Below, piece by piece: positions 1 through 9,713 of a stretch of DNA of 44,900 nt. Where the stretch lies: NCBI GenBank assembly GCA_036379935.1, contig DASVFT010000099.1, forward strand, positions 1 to 44,900, read 5' to 3'. Source of the DNA: JAOPZW01 sp036379935. GTDB lineage: Bacteria; Actinomycetota; Thermoleophilia; Solirubrobacterales; Solirubrobacteraceae. The notes under the pieces are model-generated. The model ran no database searches, was not told the DNA's origin, and saw only the letters and a program-made list of their open reading frames with translations. The position numbers and the translations under genes are program-made. Each line of letters begins with the position of its first letter. The stretch's first letter is position 1.

Positions 1-3056
<3,056 letters not shown>

Positions 3057-3063
3057 GACAGCG

Positions 3064-3077
3064 ACTCCTCGGGGAGT
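3064..3077 (-). promoter_or_regulatory. rpoB Shine-Dalgarno inside a small hairpin
   Basis: On the minus strand the leader reads ACTCC CCGA GGAGT, a perfect 5-bp stem closed by a four-base loop. The GAGGAG ribosome-binding site is in the loop/3' arm, 8 bases before the TTG start. A weak start codon behind a folded SD could limit translation initiation. The palindrome is directly visible; the regulatory role is inferred. Confidence 0.45.
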
Positions 3078-3126
3078 TGAAGGCGGGCAAAGCGGCGGAG
3101 GGCGCTCGCAGTGAGCGCGACCGTCC

Positions 3127-3135
3127 AAGATAGCA
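3127..3135 (-). promoter_or_regulatory. candidate extended -10 promoter of rpoB
   Basis: Minus strand reads TGC TATCTT, an extended -10 (TGN + TANNNT) about 70 bases before the rpoB start. No good -35 is seen at 16-18 bases. Just downstream, 3102-3118 forms a perfect 6-bp hairpin (GCGCTC / GAGCGC, 5-base loop) in the predicted transcript. A separate rpoB promoter is expected because a terminator and opposing genes lie between rplL and rpoB. Confidence 0.4.
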
Positions 3136-3621
3136 CAGCAAGGCGACGCCTCCGCAGGCTGAAGCAGGACCCGCTGCGGGGGCTGTCGGCGCTCACGGAC
3201 CCCGTCCCGCGGTCACCGCGTATGTGGCGCGGCGCCGGCGCATCGCTGCAGTGGGACGGCTACGACTATTGGCCGACGGCGGAAGGGTAGCGCCCGCGCG
3301 CGCATCGCGCCACCCCAGGCGCCGGCTACACGATTGATGCGTCGTCGCTGGTGTTCAGGAGGCCAGGGTGGCGAAGTTGCGGGTGGGCTCGTCGAGGTCA
3401 GTGATGTGGTTCGTCCTTGGGGGGCGCCGGCAGCATGCTCCTCCGGAACGGCTCGCGCGCATGGGTTCGAAATCGCGGCCGGCGTAGCCCCCTGGCTGCG
3501 ACAACGCAACAGGTCGAAGTCGGCAAGCATCGAGGCCGCCTCGGTCGACGGTTCGGACAAGCACCGCCGACTTCCACCTGTTCCTCGTCCCTCCCACGGC
3601 CCACCACGTGGAATCAACGAT
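3136..3621. other. non-coding stretch between rpoB and the 3622-4206 gene
   Basis: No convincing gene on either strand: several short overlapping open frames exist but none has family-like sequence, an SD or consistent codon use. It is visibly less GC-rich than the ribosomal genes. It contains the long inverted repeat at 3508-3582 and a GGGTTCGAAATC string at 3463-3474 that resembles a tRNA T-loop but does not fold as a tRNA. Together with the transposase remnant at 4249-4369 it looks like decayed or acquired DNA. Confidence 0.5.
3508..3582. repeat. 17-bp inverted repeat with nested hairpin
   Basis: Left arm 3508-3524 (AACAGGTCGAAGTCGGC) pairs with right arm 3566-3582 with a single C-C mismatch, enclosing 41 bases. 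Inside the loop CGAGG CCG CCTCG makes a second hairpin. It starts about 40 bases downstream of the stop of the minus-strand gene at 3622, so a terminator, a small structured RNA or a mobile-element end are all possible. There is no T-tract. Confidence 0.55.
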
Positions 3622-3626
3622 CTAGC
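3610..3626 (+). repeat. copy 1 of a 17-base near-direct repeat (GGMATCAACSATCTAGC)
   Basis: GGAATCAACGATCTAGC here matches 4378-4394 (GGCATCAACCATCTAGC) at 15 of 17 positions in the same orientation. The copies flank a 0.75-kb segment holding the 3622-4206 gene and the transposase remnant; this copy overlaps that gene's stop codon. Compatible with duplicated insertion-sequence ends, but also possibly chance. Confidence 0.35.
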
Positions 3627-4206
3627 GGTTGCGGACGACGTGAGCCTGCACGTTCGCATCCTTGACGATCCGCTCCGAGCCTACAGCTCCTGGCCCGTTG
3701 CGAAACACGGCGACATCGCAGCCGCCGAGCGCTGTCACGTCGGCGCGAATCTGCACGTACCTATGTCGGCTCAGCCGAACGGAGCTGATCGTCGCGAGGT
3801 GCTGAGCAGCAGGATCAGCGGCCGACGAAGGCATGGCCGCTTGCTCCCAAGCTCCTCGATGTCGTCTGCCCTTGCGCAGGATCGTCCCCACCCTAAGCAG
3901 GTCGTCGACCTGAGCGAGCGGGCCGGCCTTCGTCGCGACACCTCGTGTGGTCACGATCACCTGCGACGAGCACCACGCCGGCGCGCTGACTGAGAACCGG
4001 GCAATCCGAGGCTCTGCCGACCGGCCCTGGTTCGTCCATGACACCGGGATGGGCAGCACTACCGTTCCACGGAGGTGCTGAGTGGTGCCAATCGGTTCGC
4101 CGTTGACTGTGATGCGTGGGCTGCGTTCTCCTGCTGAAGCCGCGCCGCCTGGGGCAACCAAGGCCGCGAGCAGGAGCACCAGGCCTAGCGAAGCTTTGGT
4201 CGGCAT
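3622..4206 (-). CDS. hypothetical exported protein (194 aa)
   Basis: No family recognised. The N-terminus (MPTKASLGLVLLLAALVAP followed by GGAASAGER) is a clear Sec signal peptide with cleavage near residue 25, so a mature secreted protein of about 168 residues is expected. It has two cysteines (in AWCSSQ and LGGCDV) that could form one disulfide, and a beta-rich, Arg/Val-rich C-terminal half. No SD precedes the ATG; a near-palindrome GCATAACGCTATGC (4211-4224) lies immediately upstream and could be a regulatory site. The gene is lower in GC than its neighbours and sits between near-repeats beside a transposase remnant, which suggests acquisition. The open frame and signal peptide are good; function unknown. 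Confidence 0.55.
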   Translation of the reverse strand: MPTKASLGLVLLLAALVAPGGAASAGERSPRITVNGEPIGTTQHLRGTVVLPIPVSWTNQGRSAEPRIARFSVSAPAWCSSQVIVTTRGVATKAGPLAQVDDLLRVGTILRKGRRHRGAWEQAAMPSSAADPAAQHLATISSVRLSRHRYVQIRADVTALGGCDVAVFRNGPGAVGSERIVKDANVQAHVVRNR

Positions 4207-4248
4207 GTCTGCATAACGCTATGCGACGGCTACAGGTTCTCTGTCCCC

Positions 4249-4369
4249 GTGCGCACCCTGCACGGCCTGCGCCCGAATCGCCTCCAAACTCCTGGCCTAC
4301 AGCGCCGGCATCTGGCTCAACTGGCCGCTCGGGCGCCCCACCCGCAGCTTCAGCGACCTCACCACCTAG
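4249..4369 (+). pseudogene. C-terminal remnant of an IS transposase, frameshifted
   Basis: On the plus strand one frame reads VRTLHGLR (4249-4272) and the next frame continues as ARIASKLLAYSAGIWLNWPL and GRPTRSFSDLTT, then a TAG at 4367-4369. The pattern R-x-A-K-LLA-x-x-A-G-I-W-L-N-x-x-LGRP resembles the last residues of DDE insertion-sequence transposases common in actinobacteria. Nothing of the catalytic domain remains: the upstream DNA is the oppositely oriented 3622-4206 gene. I cannot assign the IS family with certainty. Confidence 0.4.
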
Positions 4370-4377
4370 CCGGCCGC

Positions 4378-4394
4378 GGCATCAACCATCTAGC
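4378..4394 (+). repeat. copy 2 of the 17-base near-direct repeat
   Basis: GGCATCAACCATCTAGC, 9 bases after the stop of the transposase remnant, 15/17 identical to 3610-3626. Its place just beyond a transposase C-terminus is where an IS end would be expected. Confidence 0.35.
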
Positions 4395-4459
4395 TCCGCT
4401 CCGAGCCCTCACAGCGCAGCAACGGCGTTGGACCGATCTCGCGAATCGGAATGATCCGT

Positions 4460-5029
4460 CTAGGCGCCTCGCGCGCTGAACAGGGGGCTGCGCACGCGGC
4501 CGATGGGCACCCCCGCGTCGTTGTAGAGCGCGATCTGCGCGTACATGCGGCGCGCCGACCGTCTGAGCGGGATCCATACGTTCCAGCTGCCGGCATCCCG
4601 GTCGGCTTGCGGGATGACGCGCAGGGCGCGCGACTGGCCCAGCGGCGCGCCGAGGCGGGCGTCGAGGAGCTGCCAGCCCAGCGGCAGCCGCTTGTCCTTG
4701 TAGCCGCGCACCGAGAAGTCGAACTCGACGTAGGCGCCGCGCTGCGCGAGCACGGTCCGGTCATACGGACGTCGGCTCTGGCCGATGCGGTCCAGGTACT
4801 CGCCGAACGTCATGCCCGGCTCGACCTGCGCGTTGCTCAGCGTCGCGCCCCTGTCGGCCGGGGGCGGCTCGGGCTTCAGGGACGGCCACAGCACGAAGAT
4901 CAGTCCGATCACCGTCGCGGCGAACCCCACGGCGGCGACGATGCCTCGCACCACGCCCGGCACCGCCTGGAGGCGGCTCCGGCGGCGCCGAGACGGCCGG
5001 CGCCGCCGGCGTGGGCTGCTGGCGGTCAC
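4460..5029 (-). CDS. basic N-terminus, single-pass membrane protein (hypothetical, 189 aa)
   Basis: Family not recognised. Residues 1-20 are almost all Arg/Pro/Ser, followed by one transmembrane helix at about 24-49 and a Pro-rich linker (KPEPPP), then a domain of about 130 residues with aromatic and charged strands, likely outside the cell (positive-inside rule). The GTG start at 5029 overlaps the TGA of the upstream gene as GTGA, so the two are translationally coupled and probably work together. An open frame extends further upstream but only as the shadow of the neighbour. Domain architecture suggests an envelope protein that accompanies the secreted repeat protein. Confidence 0.65.
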   Translation of the reverse strand: MTASSPRRRRRPSRRRRSRLQAVPGVVRGIVAAVGFAATVIGLIFVLWPSLKPEPPPADRGATLSNAQVEPGMTFGEYLDRIGQSRRPYDRTVLAQRGAYVEFDFSVRGYKDKRLPLGWQLLDARLGAPLGQSRALRVIPQADRDAGSWNVWIPLRRSARRMYAQIALYNDAGVPIGRVRSPLFSARGA

Positions 5030-6303
5030 CGGCGCAGGCGCACGCGGCGCGTGAGCCGCTTGGTCTGGCCGTTCCCCTGGATCGTCAGGCGCACGCGGTA
5101 GGAGCCCGGTCGCGCGCGGACCGGCACGCGGAGGCGCAGCACGTGGGTTCCGGCCTCGACGCGGAAGCGCTTGGTCGTCACTTGCCGGCGACCCCGGAGG
5201 AGCACGGCGCGGACGAAGGATGGCGCGTTGACCTGGAGGCGGATGAGGATCGCCCGCCGGCGACCGTGGCCTCGCACGTTGAGCCTGAGGACCCGCGCCC
5301 GCAGCGCACGGTTGCCGCTCCCACCGCCGCCGGGCCGCGGACCGGACGACGATCCGCGCTCGAAGAACGCGGTCAGCGCCGTCACCGGCCCCACGGCCAG
5401 GGTGCAGGTGGGGGCGGTGCCGCACGCCGCGCCCCAGCGGTCGAAGCGCGAGCCGGGATCGGGATCCGCGGTCAGCGTGTCGCGCCTGCCGAACGACGTG
5501 TCGCTCGAGCAGCGATCGCCGCACGTCACCAGTCCGCTGCGCACCGTCCCGGTGCCGCTGCCGGCCTTGTGCACGCGGAAGGCGACCGTGATCTCAGGCG
5601 GAACGCCCGGGTCGTCGGGATCGACCCCGAATCCCACCGATGCCCAGCGTGGTCGATCGACGGTCACGCTGCATGGTGGTGGAGCGTTGTCGCACAGAGG
5701 CAGGAGCCCGTTCGACGCCTGCGCCAGCCACGTGACCGTGCTGGTGGCGTCGACCGGGCTGGCGTCGAGCCTGACCGGCGTCCCCAGCGGAACATCGGCA
5801 ACGCAGGTGATCGATGGTCCGTCGGTAGCGCACGGCCCGGCGGGATCGGTGTCGGGATTGGCGAGCACATTGGGCGTGCTCGTCACCCCGCCTGCCCCCG
5901 CGACCTTGACGGACAGCCGCTGGGGAGTGAAGAGCGCCGCCACGGTCTCGCGGTCCGGGCCGATGATCCACGTGCACGGGCTGGTCGGCGGGCATCGATC
6001 GTCGCTCCAGCGCGCCAGGCTCGTCGCCGGTCCGTCGTCGGCCGGAAGCCCGTCGGCCACGAGCTGCACGGTCGTGCCCACCTCGTAGGTGAACGTGCAG
6101 AACTGGATCCCATTGGTTCCCGCCCGGTCCGCGGCGACCGGGCTCGAGCAGCCGCTCGGGTCCGCCACGATCGGCGCCGGCCTGACCGTGACCTGGCCCC
6201 CTCCCACGGTCGCGACCTGGAGGGTCGACAACGCGGCGGTGGCCGCGGACGGTGCCGCCGCGAGGGTCGCGGCGCTGAGCACGACGAGCAACAGCCGAGC
6301 CAT
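5026..6303 (-). CDS. secreted protein with InlB-B/bacterial repeat-type modules (425 aa)
   Basis: Starts at ATG 6303 behind GGGAGG; MARLLLVVLSAATLAAAPSA is a Sec signal peptide. The body has several cysteine-paired modules; one reads GSGTGTV...CGDRC...TLTADPDPGSRFDRWG, then CGTAPTCTLAVG and TAFFE. This is the signature of the divergent InlB B-repeat / bacterial repeat domain found in actinobacterial surface proteins. A Gly/Ser/Pro linker leads to a C-terminal domain of about 90 residues that is very Arg-rich and beta-like. No LPXTG motif or C-terminal membrane anchor is seen, so it is probably released or held by the coupled membrane protein downstream (GTGA overlap at 5026-5029). Likely role: extracellular adhesion or wall-associated protein (inferred). 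Confidence 0.75.
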   Translation of the reverse strand: MARLLLVVLSAATLAAAPSAATAALSTLQVATVGGGQVTVRPAPIVADPSGCSSPVAADRAGTNGIQFCTFTYEVGTTVQLVADGLPADDGPATSLARWSDDRCPPTSPCTWIIGPDRETVAALFTPQRLSVKVAGAGGVTSTPNVLANPDTDPAGPCATDGPSITCVADVPLGTPVRLDASPVDATSTVTWLAQASNGLLPLCDNAPPPCSVTVDRPRWASVGFGVDPDDPGVPPEITVAFRVHKAGSGTGTVRSGLVTCGDRCSSDTSFGRRDTLTADPDPGSRFDRWGAACGTAPTCTLAVGPVTALTAFFERGSSSGPRPGGGGSGNRALRARVLRLNVRGHGRRRAILIRLQVNAPSFVRAVLLRGRRQVTTKRFRVEAGTHVLRLRVPVRARPGSYRVRLTIQGNGQTKRLTRRVRLRR

Positions 6304-6478
6304 GTCGCCTCCCCACTGAGGGGCGCGCCGCGCGCCGCGCGACGCGCCAAGCTCGAGAACTACGGCGATCGTCTCACCGCTAAAGGGCCGTCGGTCGACG
6401 ATGGAGGTTCCGTTCAGGTTCTGGGGACGGCTTGGCGCATGGGAACTTCTCGGCGTCGTCCCTGCCAGAGTCCTGCCG

Positions 6479-7110
6479 GTGAGCGACCTCGACGTGGCTG
6501 GGCGACGCGCTCTCATCGAGGCGCTCGCGACGCGGGCGTGGCCGGCGCTCGAGCGGCGGCGTGTCGATGGCTGGCTCCTGCGTCACACCCCATCGGTGGC
6601 GCGCCGGCGGTTGAACTCGGCGCTGCCTCCCGCCGCGGACGGCCGCCTGGACGACGGCGTGCTCGAGGAGATCGCGAGCTTCTACGCCGCGCGCTGGAGC
6701 GCGGCGCTCGTCCAGGTCACGCCGGCCGAGGACCTGGCTGACCTCGACGGCGATCTCGCGGCACGGGGCTGGCGCGCCGACGGCTCCACGAGACCTACGA
6801 GCGCGTGCTGCGCCGGATCCCGTCCCCGGCCTGCTTTGCGCTGGCGCGCGCGGACGGCGTGGCCGCGGGGGTCGGCCTCTGCGTCGGCCAGCGGGACTGG
6901 TCGGGCCTGTTCTGCATGGCGACGGTCCCTTCGGCACGCCGCCGCGGGGTGGCCCGCGCGGTCCTGGGCGCGCTGGCGGCGTGGTCGCGGGACGGCGGCG
7001 CGCGCGGGCTCTATCTCCAGGTCGAGCGCGACAACGCACCCGCACATGGGCTGTACGCGTCGATGGGCTTCACGCGCTCGCACGGCTACCACTACCGGGT
7101 CGCACCCTGA
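6479..7110 (+). pseudogene. GNAT-family N-acetyltransferase, frameshifted near 6780-6800
   Basis: Two consecutive frames make one GNAT protein. The first half (GTG 6479: VSDLDVAGRRALIEALATRA to LAARGWRADG) is the N-terminal lobe; the second half continues one frame over from about HETYERVLRRIP (near 6788) through a CoA-binding motif VPSARRRGVARAVLGAL to ERDNAPAHGLYASMGF and the stop at 7108-7110. A single missing base around 6783-6788 would join them into about 210 residues. This is either a genuine disabling mutation or a sequencing error. An upstream in-frame ATG at 6401 is possible. Substrate unknown. The gene converges on rplL. Confidence 0.65.
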
Positions 7111-7116
7111 GACGCG

Positions 7117-7143
7117 CGAGGGGCGCCTCGTGGGCGCCCCTCG
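7117..7143. terminator. bidirectional terminator between the GNAT gene and rplL
   Basis: Perfect 11-bp inverted repeat CGAGGGGCGCC / GGCGCCCCTCG with a 5-base loop, placed 7 bases after the GNAT stop and 23 bases after the rplL stop, which converge here. There is no U-tract, as is common in high-GC actinobacteria. It would end the rplJL transcript before rpoB. Confidence 0.75.
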
Positions 7144-7165
7144 GGTACGGCGGTGCGGCGCAGCG

Positions 7166-7555
7166 CTACTTGAGCTCGACGCTCCCGCCGGCCTCCTCGA
7201 GCTCGGACTTGAGCTTCTCGGCCTCGTCGCGCTCGAGCCCCTCGCGGATGGGCTTGGGGGCTTCGTCGACGAGCGCCTTGGCCTCCTTGAGGCCGAGGCC
7301 GGTCGCGGCGCGCACGACCTTGATGACCTGGATCTTCTTGTCGCCGGGAGCCGTGAGGACGACGTCGACGGTGCTCGACTCCTCCTCGGCCGCGGCGCCG
7401 TCACTGGCCGCGGCGCCGCCGGCGGCGGGGGCCGGCGCAGCGACCGCGGTCGCCGAGACGCCGAACTCCTCCTCGAGCGCCTTGATGCGCTCCGAGAGCT
7501 CGAGCACCGAGATGCCCTTGAGCTCCTCGATCCAGTCCTGGGTGCTGGTGGCCAT
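7166..7555 (-). CDS. rplL: 50S ribosomal protein L7/L12
   Basis: Forms the dimers of the ribosomal stalk that recruit translational GTPases. 129 aa: N-terminal dimerisation helix (DWIEELKGISVLELSERIKA), flexible Ala/Pro/Gly hinge at about 38-60, and C-terminal factor-binding domain ending GGSVELK, with the conserved KIQVIKVVRAATGLGLKEAK block. AGGAGG precedes the ATG. It follows rplJ by 39 bases; a perfect TTCGGC/GCCGAA hairpin (7590-7604) covers the rplJ stop and could tune rplL expression. It is the last gene of this operon, ending at the strong terminator at 7117-7143. Confidence 0.97.
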   Translation of the reverse strand: MATSTQDWIEELKGISVLELSERIKALEEEFGVSATAVAAPAPAAGGAAASDGAAAEEESSTVDVVLTAPGDKKIQVIKVVRAATGLGLKEAKALVDEAPKPIREGLERDEAEKLKSELEEAGGSVELK

Positions 7556-7594
7556 GGTCTTGTTCCTCCTGGTAGTCGCTTCGGCGATCTTCGG

Positions 7595-8407
7595 CTACGC
7601 CGAAGCGTCCGCCTCGTTGTCGTTCTCGGAAGTGTCGGTGCCGCCCTCGGCGGGCTCCTCGGGCGAGGCGTCCGGCTCAGGCGGCTCAGCGTCTTGGTCG
7701 GGGGTCTCCTGCGCCGGCGGCTCCTCGGCCTCCGGCGCCGTGGGCTCGGCCTCCGGCGCGGCCGGCTCGGCCTCGGGAGCAGCCGCCTCGCCCTCCGGCG
7801 CGGCCGGCTCGGCCTCCGGCGCGGCGGCCGCGGCCTCCGGCGCGGCGGCCTCGGCCCAGCCCGCGGGTGGCTCGCCGGCCGGGATCTCGCCGCTCTGCTT
7901 CTTCTCGGCGATCTGGCCGAGCTGGCTGGCGAGGCCGGCGATGAGCGCGTTCAGGCCGCGGACCAGGCCGGTGACCGGCGAGGCCACCACGCCCACGAGC
8001 TGGGCGTAGAGGACGTCGCGGGCCGGCAGGCGCGAGATGGCGACGATCTGCTCGGGGTCGAGCGCCTCCTCGCCCAACAGGCCGCCTTTGAAGGCGAGCG
8101 TGTCGGTCTCGCGCGCGAAGGTCGCGATGGCCTTCGCGGCCAGGGCGGCGTCGCCGCGGACGAAGGTCAGCGCAGTCGGGCCCTCGAGCAGCGCCTTCAG
8201 GCTGTCGGCGCCCGCCTGGTCGGCGGCGCGCTCGGTCAGGGTGTTCTTGACCACCCGGAACGTCGCGTCCGCATCGCGCAGGCGCACGCGCAGCTCCGCC
8301 GCCTGTGGCACCGAGATGCCACGGTAGTCGACGGCGAAGACCGCCTCCGACTCCTTGAGTTGATCGGCGATCTCGGCGACCGCCGCGGCTTTCTGTTCCT
8401 TGTTCAT
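7595..8407 (-). CDS. rplJ: 50S ribosomal protein L10 with a long acidic tail
   Basis: Stalk base protein that binds 23S rRNA and L7/L12 dimers. Residues 1-170 match L10 (N-terminal EQKAAAVAEI, FAVDYRGISVPQAAELR, VVKNTLTERA, TALTFVRGD, and the C-terminal helix LNALIAGLASQLGQIAEKK that carries L7/L12). Ordinary L10 stops at about 165-180 residues; this protein continues to 270 with a 100-residue Ala/Pro/Glu tail built from imperfect 7-residue units (AAPEAEP), then Asp/Glu-rich to the end. SD AGGAGG in front of ATG 8407. Start and stop are unambiguous. The extension is visible in frame without interruption, so it is probably translated; its function is not known to me. Confidence 0.95.
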   Translation of the reverse strand: MNKEQKAAAVAEIADQLKESEAVFAVDYRGISVPQAAELRVRLRDADATFRVVKNTLTERAADQAGADSLKALLEGPTALTFVRGDAALAAKAIATFARETDTLAFKGGLLGEEALDPEQIVAISRLPARDVLYAQLVGVVASPVTGLVRGLNALIAGLASQLGQIAEKKQSGEIPAGEPPAGWAEAAAPEAAAAAPEAEPAAPEGEAAAPEAEPAAPEAEPTAPEAEEPPAQETPDQDAEPPEPDASPEEPAEGGTDTSENDNEADASA

Positions 8408-8418
8408 GGGCCTCCTAG

Positions 8419-8450
8419 CCGGGACTTCCGCGCCGTGCGGCGCAGCCCGG
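8419..8450 (-). promoter_or_regulatory. two-tier hairpin in the rplA-rplJ spacer
   Basis: Outer stem 8419-8423/8446-8450 (CCGGG/CCCGG) encloses a second stem 8430-8434/8439-8443 (GCGCC/GGCGC). It lies in the 66-base leader just before the rplJ SD, where L10 leaders that bind L10-L12 are found in other bacteria. Autoregulation is an inference from position only. Confidence 0.35.
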
Positions 8451-8473
8451 GGTCTCGGGTGGCTCGATGAAGG

Positions 8474-9199
8474 CTACGCAGCGGCGGGCGCAGGCTCCTC
8501 GAGGATGTCGCGCGTGCGCGACGGATCGATCTTCACGCCCGGGCCCATGGTCGAGGCCATGGTGATCGAGCGGAGGTAGCGGCCCTTGGCCGCGGAAGGC
8601 TTGGCGCGGACGAGCTCCTCGATGACCGCCGCGTAGTTCTCCAGCAGCGCGCGCTCGTCGAACGAGGTCTTGCCGATGGTGAGGTGCACGATCGCCGTGC
8701 GATCGGTGCGGTACTCGACCTTGCCGGCCTTGGACTCCTCGACCGCCTTGGCGACGTCCATCGTCACCGTGCCGACCTTGGGGTTGGGCATCTTGCCCTG
8801 CGGGCCGAGAATGCGGCCGAGGCGGCCCACGACCGGCATGAGGTCGGGCGTCGCGATCGCGATGTCGAAGTCGGTGAAGCCGCCCTCGATGCGCTCGGCG
8901 AGGTCATCGGCGCCGACGACGTCGGCACCGGCCTCCTCGGCCTCGCGCGCCTTGTCGCCCTTGGCGAAGACGGCCACCGTAACGCTCTTGCCCAGGCCGT
9001 TGGGCAGCGCGATGGTGCCGCGCAGCTGCTCGTCGGCGTGGCGGACGTTCAGGCCGGTGCGGACGTGGATCTCGACCGACTCGTCGAACGTCGCGCGCTT
9101 GAGCTCCTTGACGAGGCTGACCGCCTCGGCGGGCGTGTACTCGTGCTCGCGATCGACCTTGGTGCGGGCCTCGACGAAGGAGCGACCGTGCTTGGCCAT
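8474..9199 (-). CDS. rplA: 50S ribosomal protein L1
   Basis: Binds 23S rRNA at the E-site stalk and commonly represses its own L11-L1 operon. 241 aa, normal length. Diagnostic stretches: ADEQLRGTIALPNGLGKS, VVGADDLAERIEGGFTDFD, DLMPVVGRLGRILGPQGKMP and the C-terminal ITMASTMGPGVKID. The ATG overlaps the rplK TGA by one base (tgAtg), with GGAGGTGA inside rplK as SD, so translation is coupled. Confidence 0.97.
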   Translation of the reverse strand: MAKHGRSFVEARTKVDREHEYTPAEAVSLVKELKRATFDESVEIHVRTGLNVRHADEQLRGTIALPNGLGKSVTVAVFAKGDKAREAEEAGADVVGADDLAERIEGGFTDFDIAIATPDLMPVVGRLGRILGPQGKMPNPKVGTVTMDVAKAVEESKAGKVEYRTDRTAIVHLTIGKTSFDERALLENYAAVIEELVRAKPSAAKGRYLRSITMASTMGPGVKIDPSRTRDILEEPAPAAA

Positions 9200-9624
9200 C
9201 AGGCCGTCACCTCCACGCCCATCGAGCGAGCCGTGCCCGCGATGATCTTGGCCGCCTGGTCGACGTCGTGGGCGTTGAGGTCGGGCAGCTTCTTCTCGGC
9301 GATCTCGCGCAGCTGGGCCTGGCTGATGCGCCCCACCTTCTCGCGGTGCGGCTCACCCGAGCCCTTCTCCAGGCCCGCGGCCTGCTTGATCAGCACCGCG
9401 GCCGGGGGCGTCTTGGTGATGAAGGTGAACGAGCGGTCCTCGTAGACCGTGATCACGACCGGGATGACGGTGCCGGCGTCGCCCTGCGTCTGCGCGTTGA
9501 ACGCCTTGCAGAACTCCATGATGTTGATGCCGTGCTGGCCCAGGGCGGGGCCGACCGGCGGCGCCGGCGAGGCCTGCCCGCCGACCGCCTGCAGCTTGAT
9601 CTGTGTGAGGACCTTCTTGGCCAT
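9199..9624 (-). CDS. rplK: 50S ribosomal protein L11
   Basis: Part of the GTPase-associated centre of the 50S subunit. 141 aa: KLQAVGGQASPAPPVGPALG, HGINIMEFCKAFNAQT, FTFITKTPPAAVLIKQAAG and the C-terminal NAHDVDQAAKIIAGTARSMG are typical L11 blocks, including the Pro-rich helix that contacts thiostrepton/EF-G. GGAGG SD directly follows a 10-bp hairpin (9638-9659). Confidence 0.97.
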   Translation of the reverse strand: MAKKVLTQIKLQAVGGQASPAPPVGPALGQHGINIMEFCKAFNAQTQGDAGTVIPVVITVYEDRSFTFITKTPPAAVLIKQAAGLEKGSGEPHREKVGRISQAQLREIAEKKLPDLNAHDVDQAAKIIAGTARSMGVEVTA

Positions 9625-9637
9625 TCGGAGTTACCTC

Positions 9638-9659
9638 CGCGGGGCGTCCACGCCCCGCG
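9638..9659 (-). promoter_or_regulatory. 10-bp hairpin in the rplK leader
   Basis: CGCGGGGCGT / ACGCCCCGCG, perfect, ending immediately before the rplK SD. Position matches leaders where L1 binds mRNA to control the L11-L1 pair; it could also be a read-through attenuator after nusG. Confidence 0.45.
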
Positions 9660-9696
9660 TCTTGACATCGTACTTGCGCATCGGGCTCCAGATTTG

Positions 9697-9712
9697 CGCG
9701 GGCGATCCCGCG
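9697..9712 (-). promoter_or_regulatory. hairpin directly after the nusG stop
   Basis: CGCGGG CGAT CCCGCG, a perfect 6-bp stem one base past the nusG stop codon. Likely an mRNA 3'-end or processing/attenuation element between nusG and rplK; no T-tract. Confidence 0.35.
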
Positions 9713-9713
9713 G

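Noticed and set aside
3425..3484. tRNA-like string with GGGTTCGAAATC and a CGCCGGC/GCCGGCG outer stem
   Set aside because: Only 60 bases, the T-stem does not pair and no anticodon arm can be drawn; chance pairing in GC-rich DNA.
3213..3659. 148-codon minus-strand frame in the rpoB upstream patch
   Set aside because: No SD, no recognisable sequence, crosses the inverted repeat and overlaps the end of the better-supported 3622-4206 gene.
7720..7860. Short period repeats that might suggest a CRISPR or VNTR array
   Set aside because: They are the in-frame AAPEAEP codon repeats of the L10 tail, without spacers.
9662..9667. TTGACA on the plus strand near rplK
   Set aside because: No plus-strand gene and no -10 at proper spacing; coincidental.
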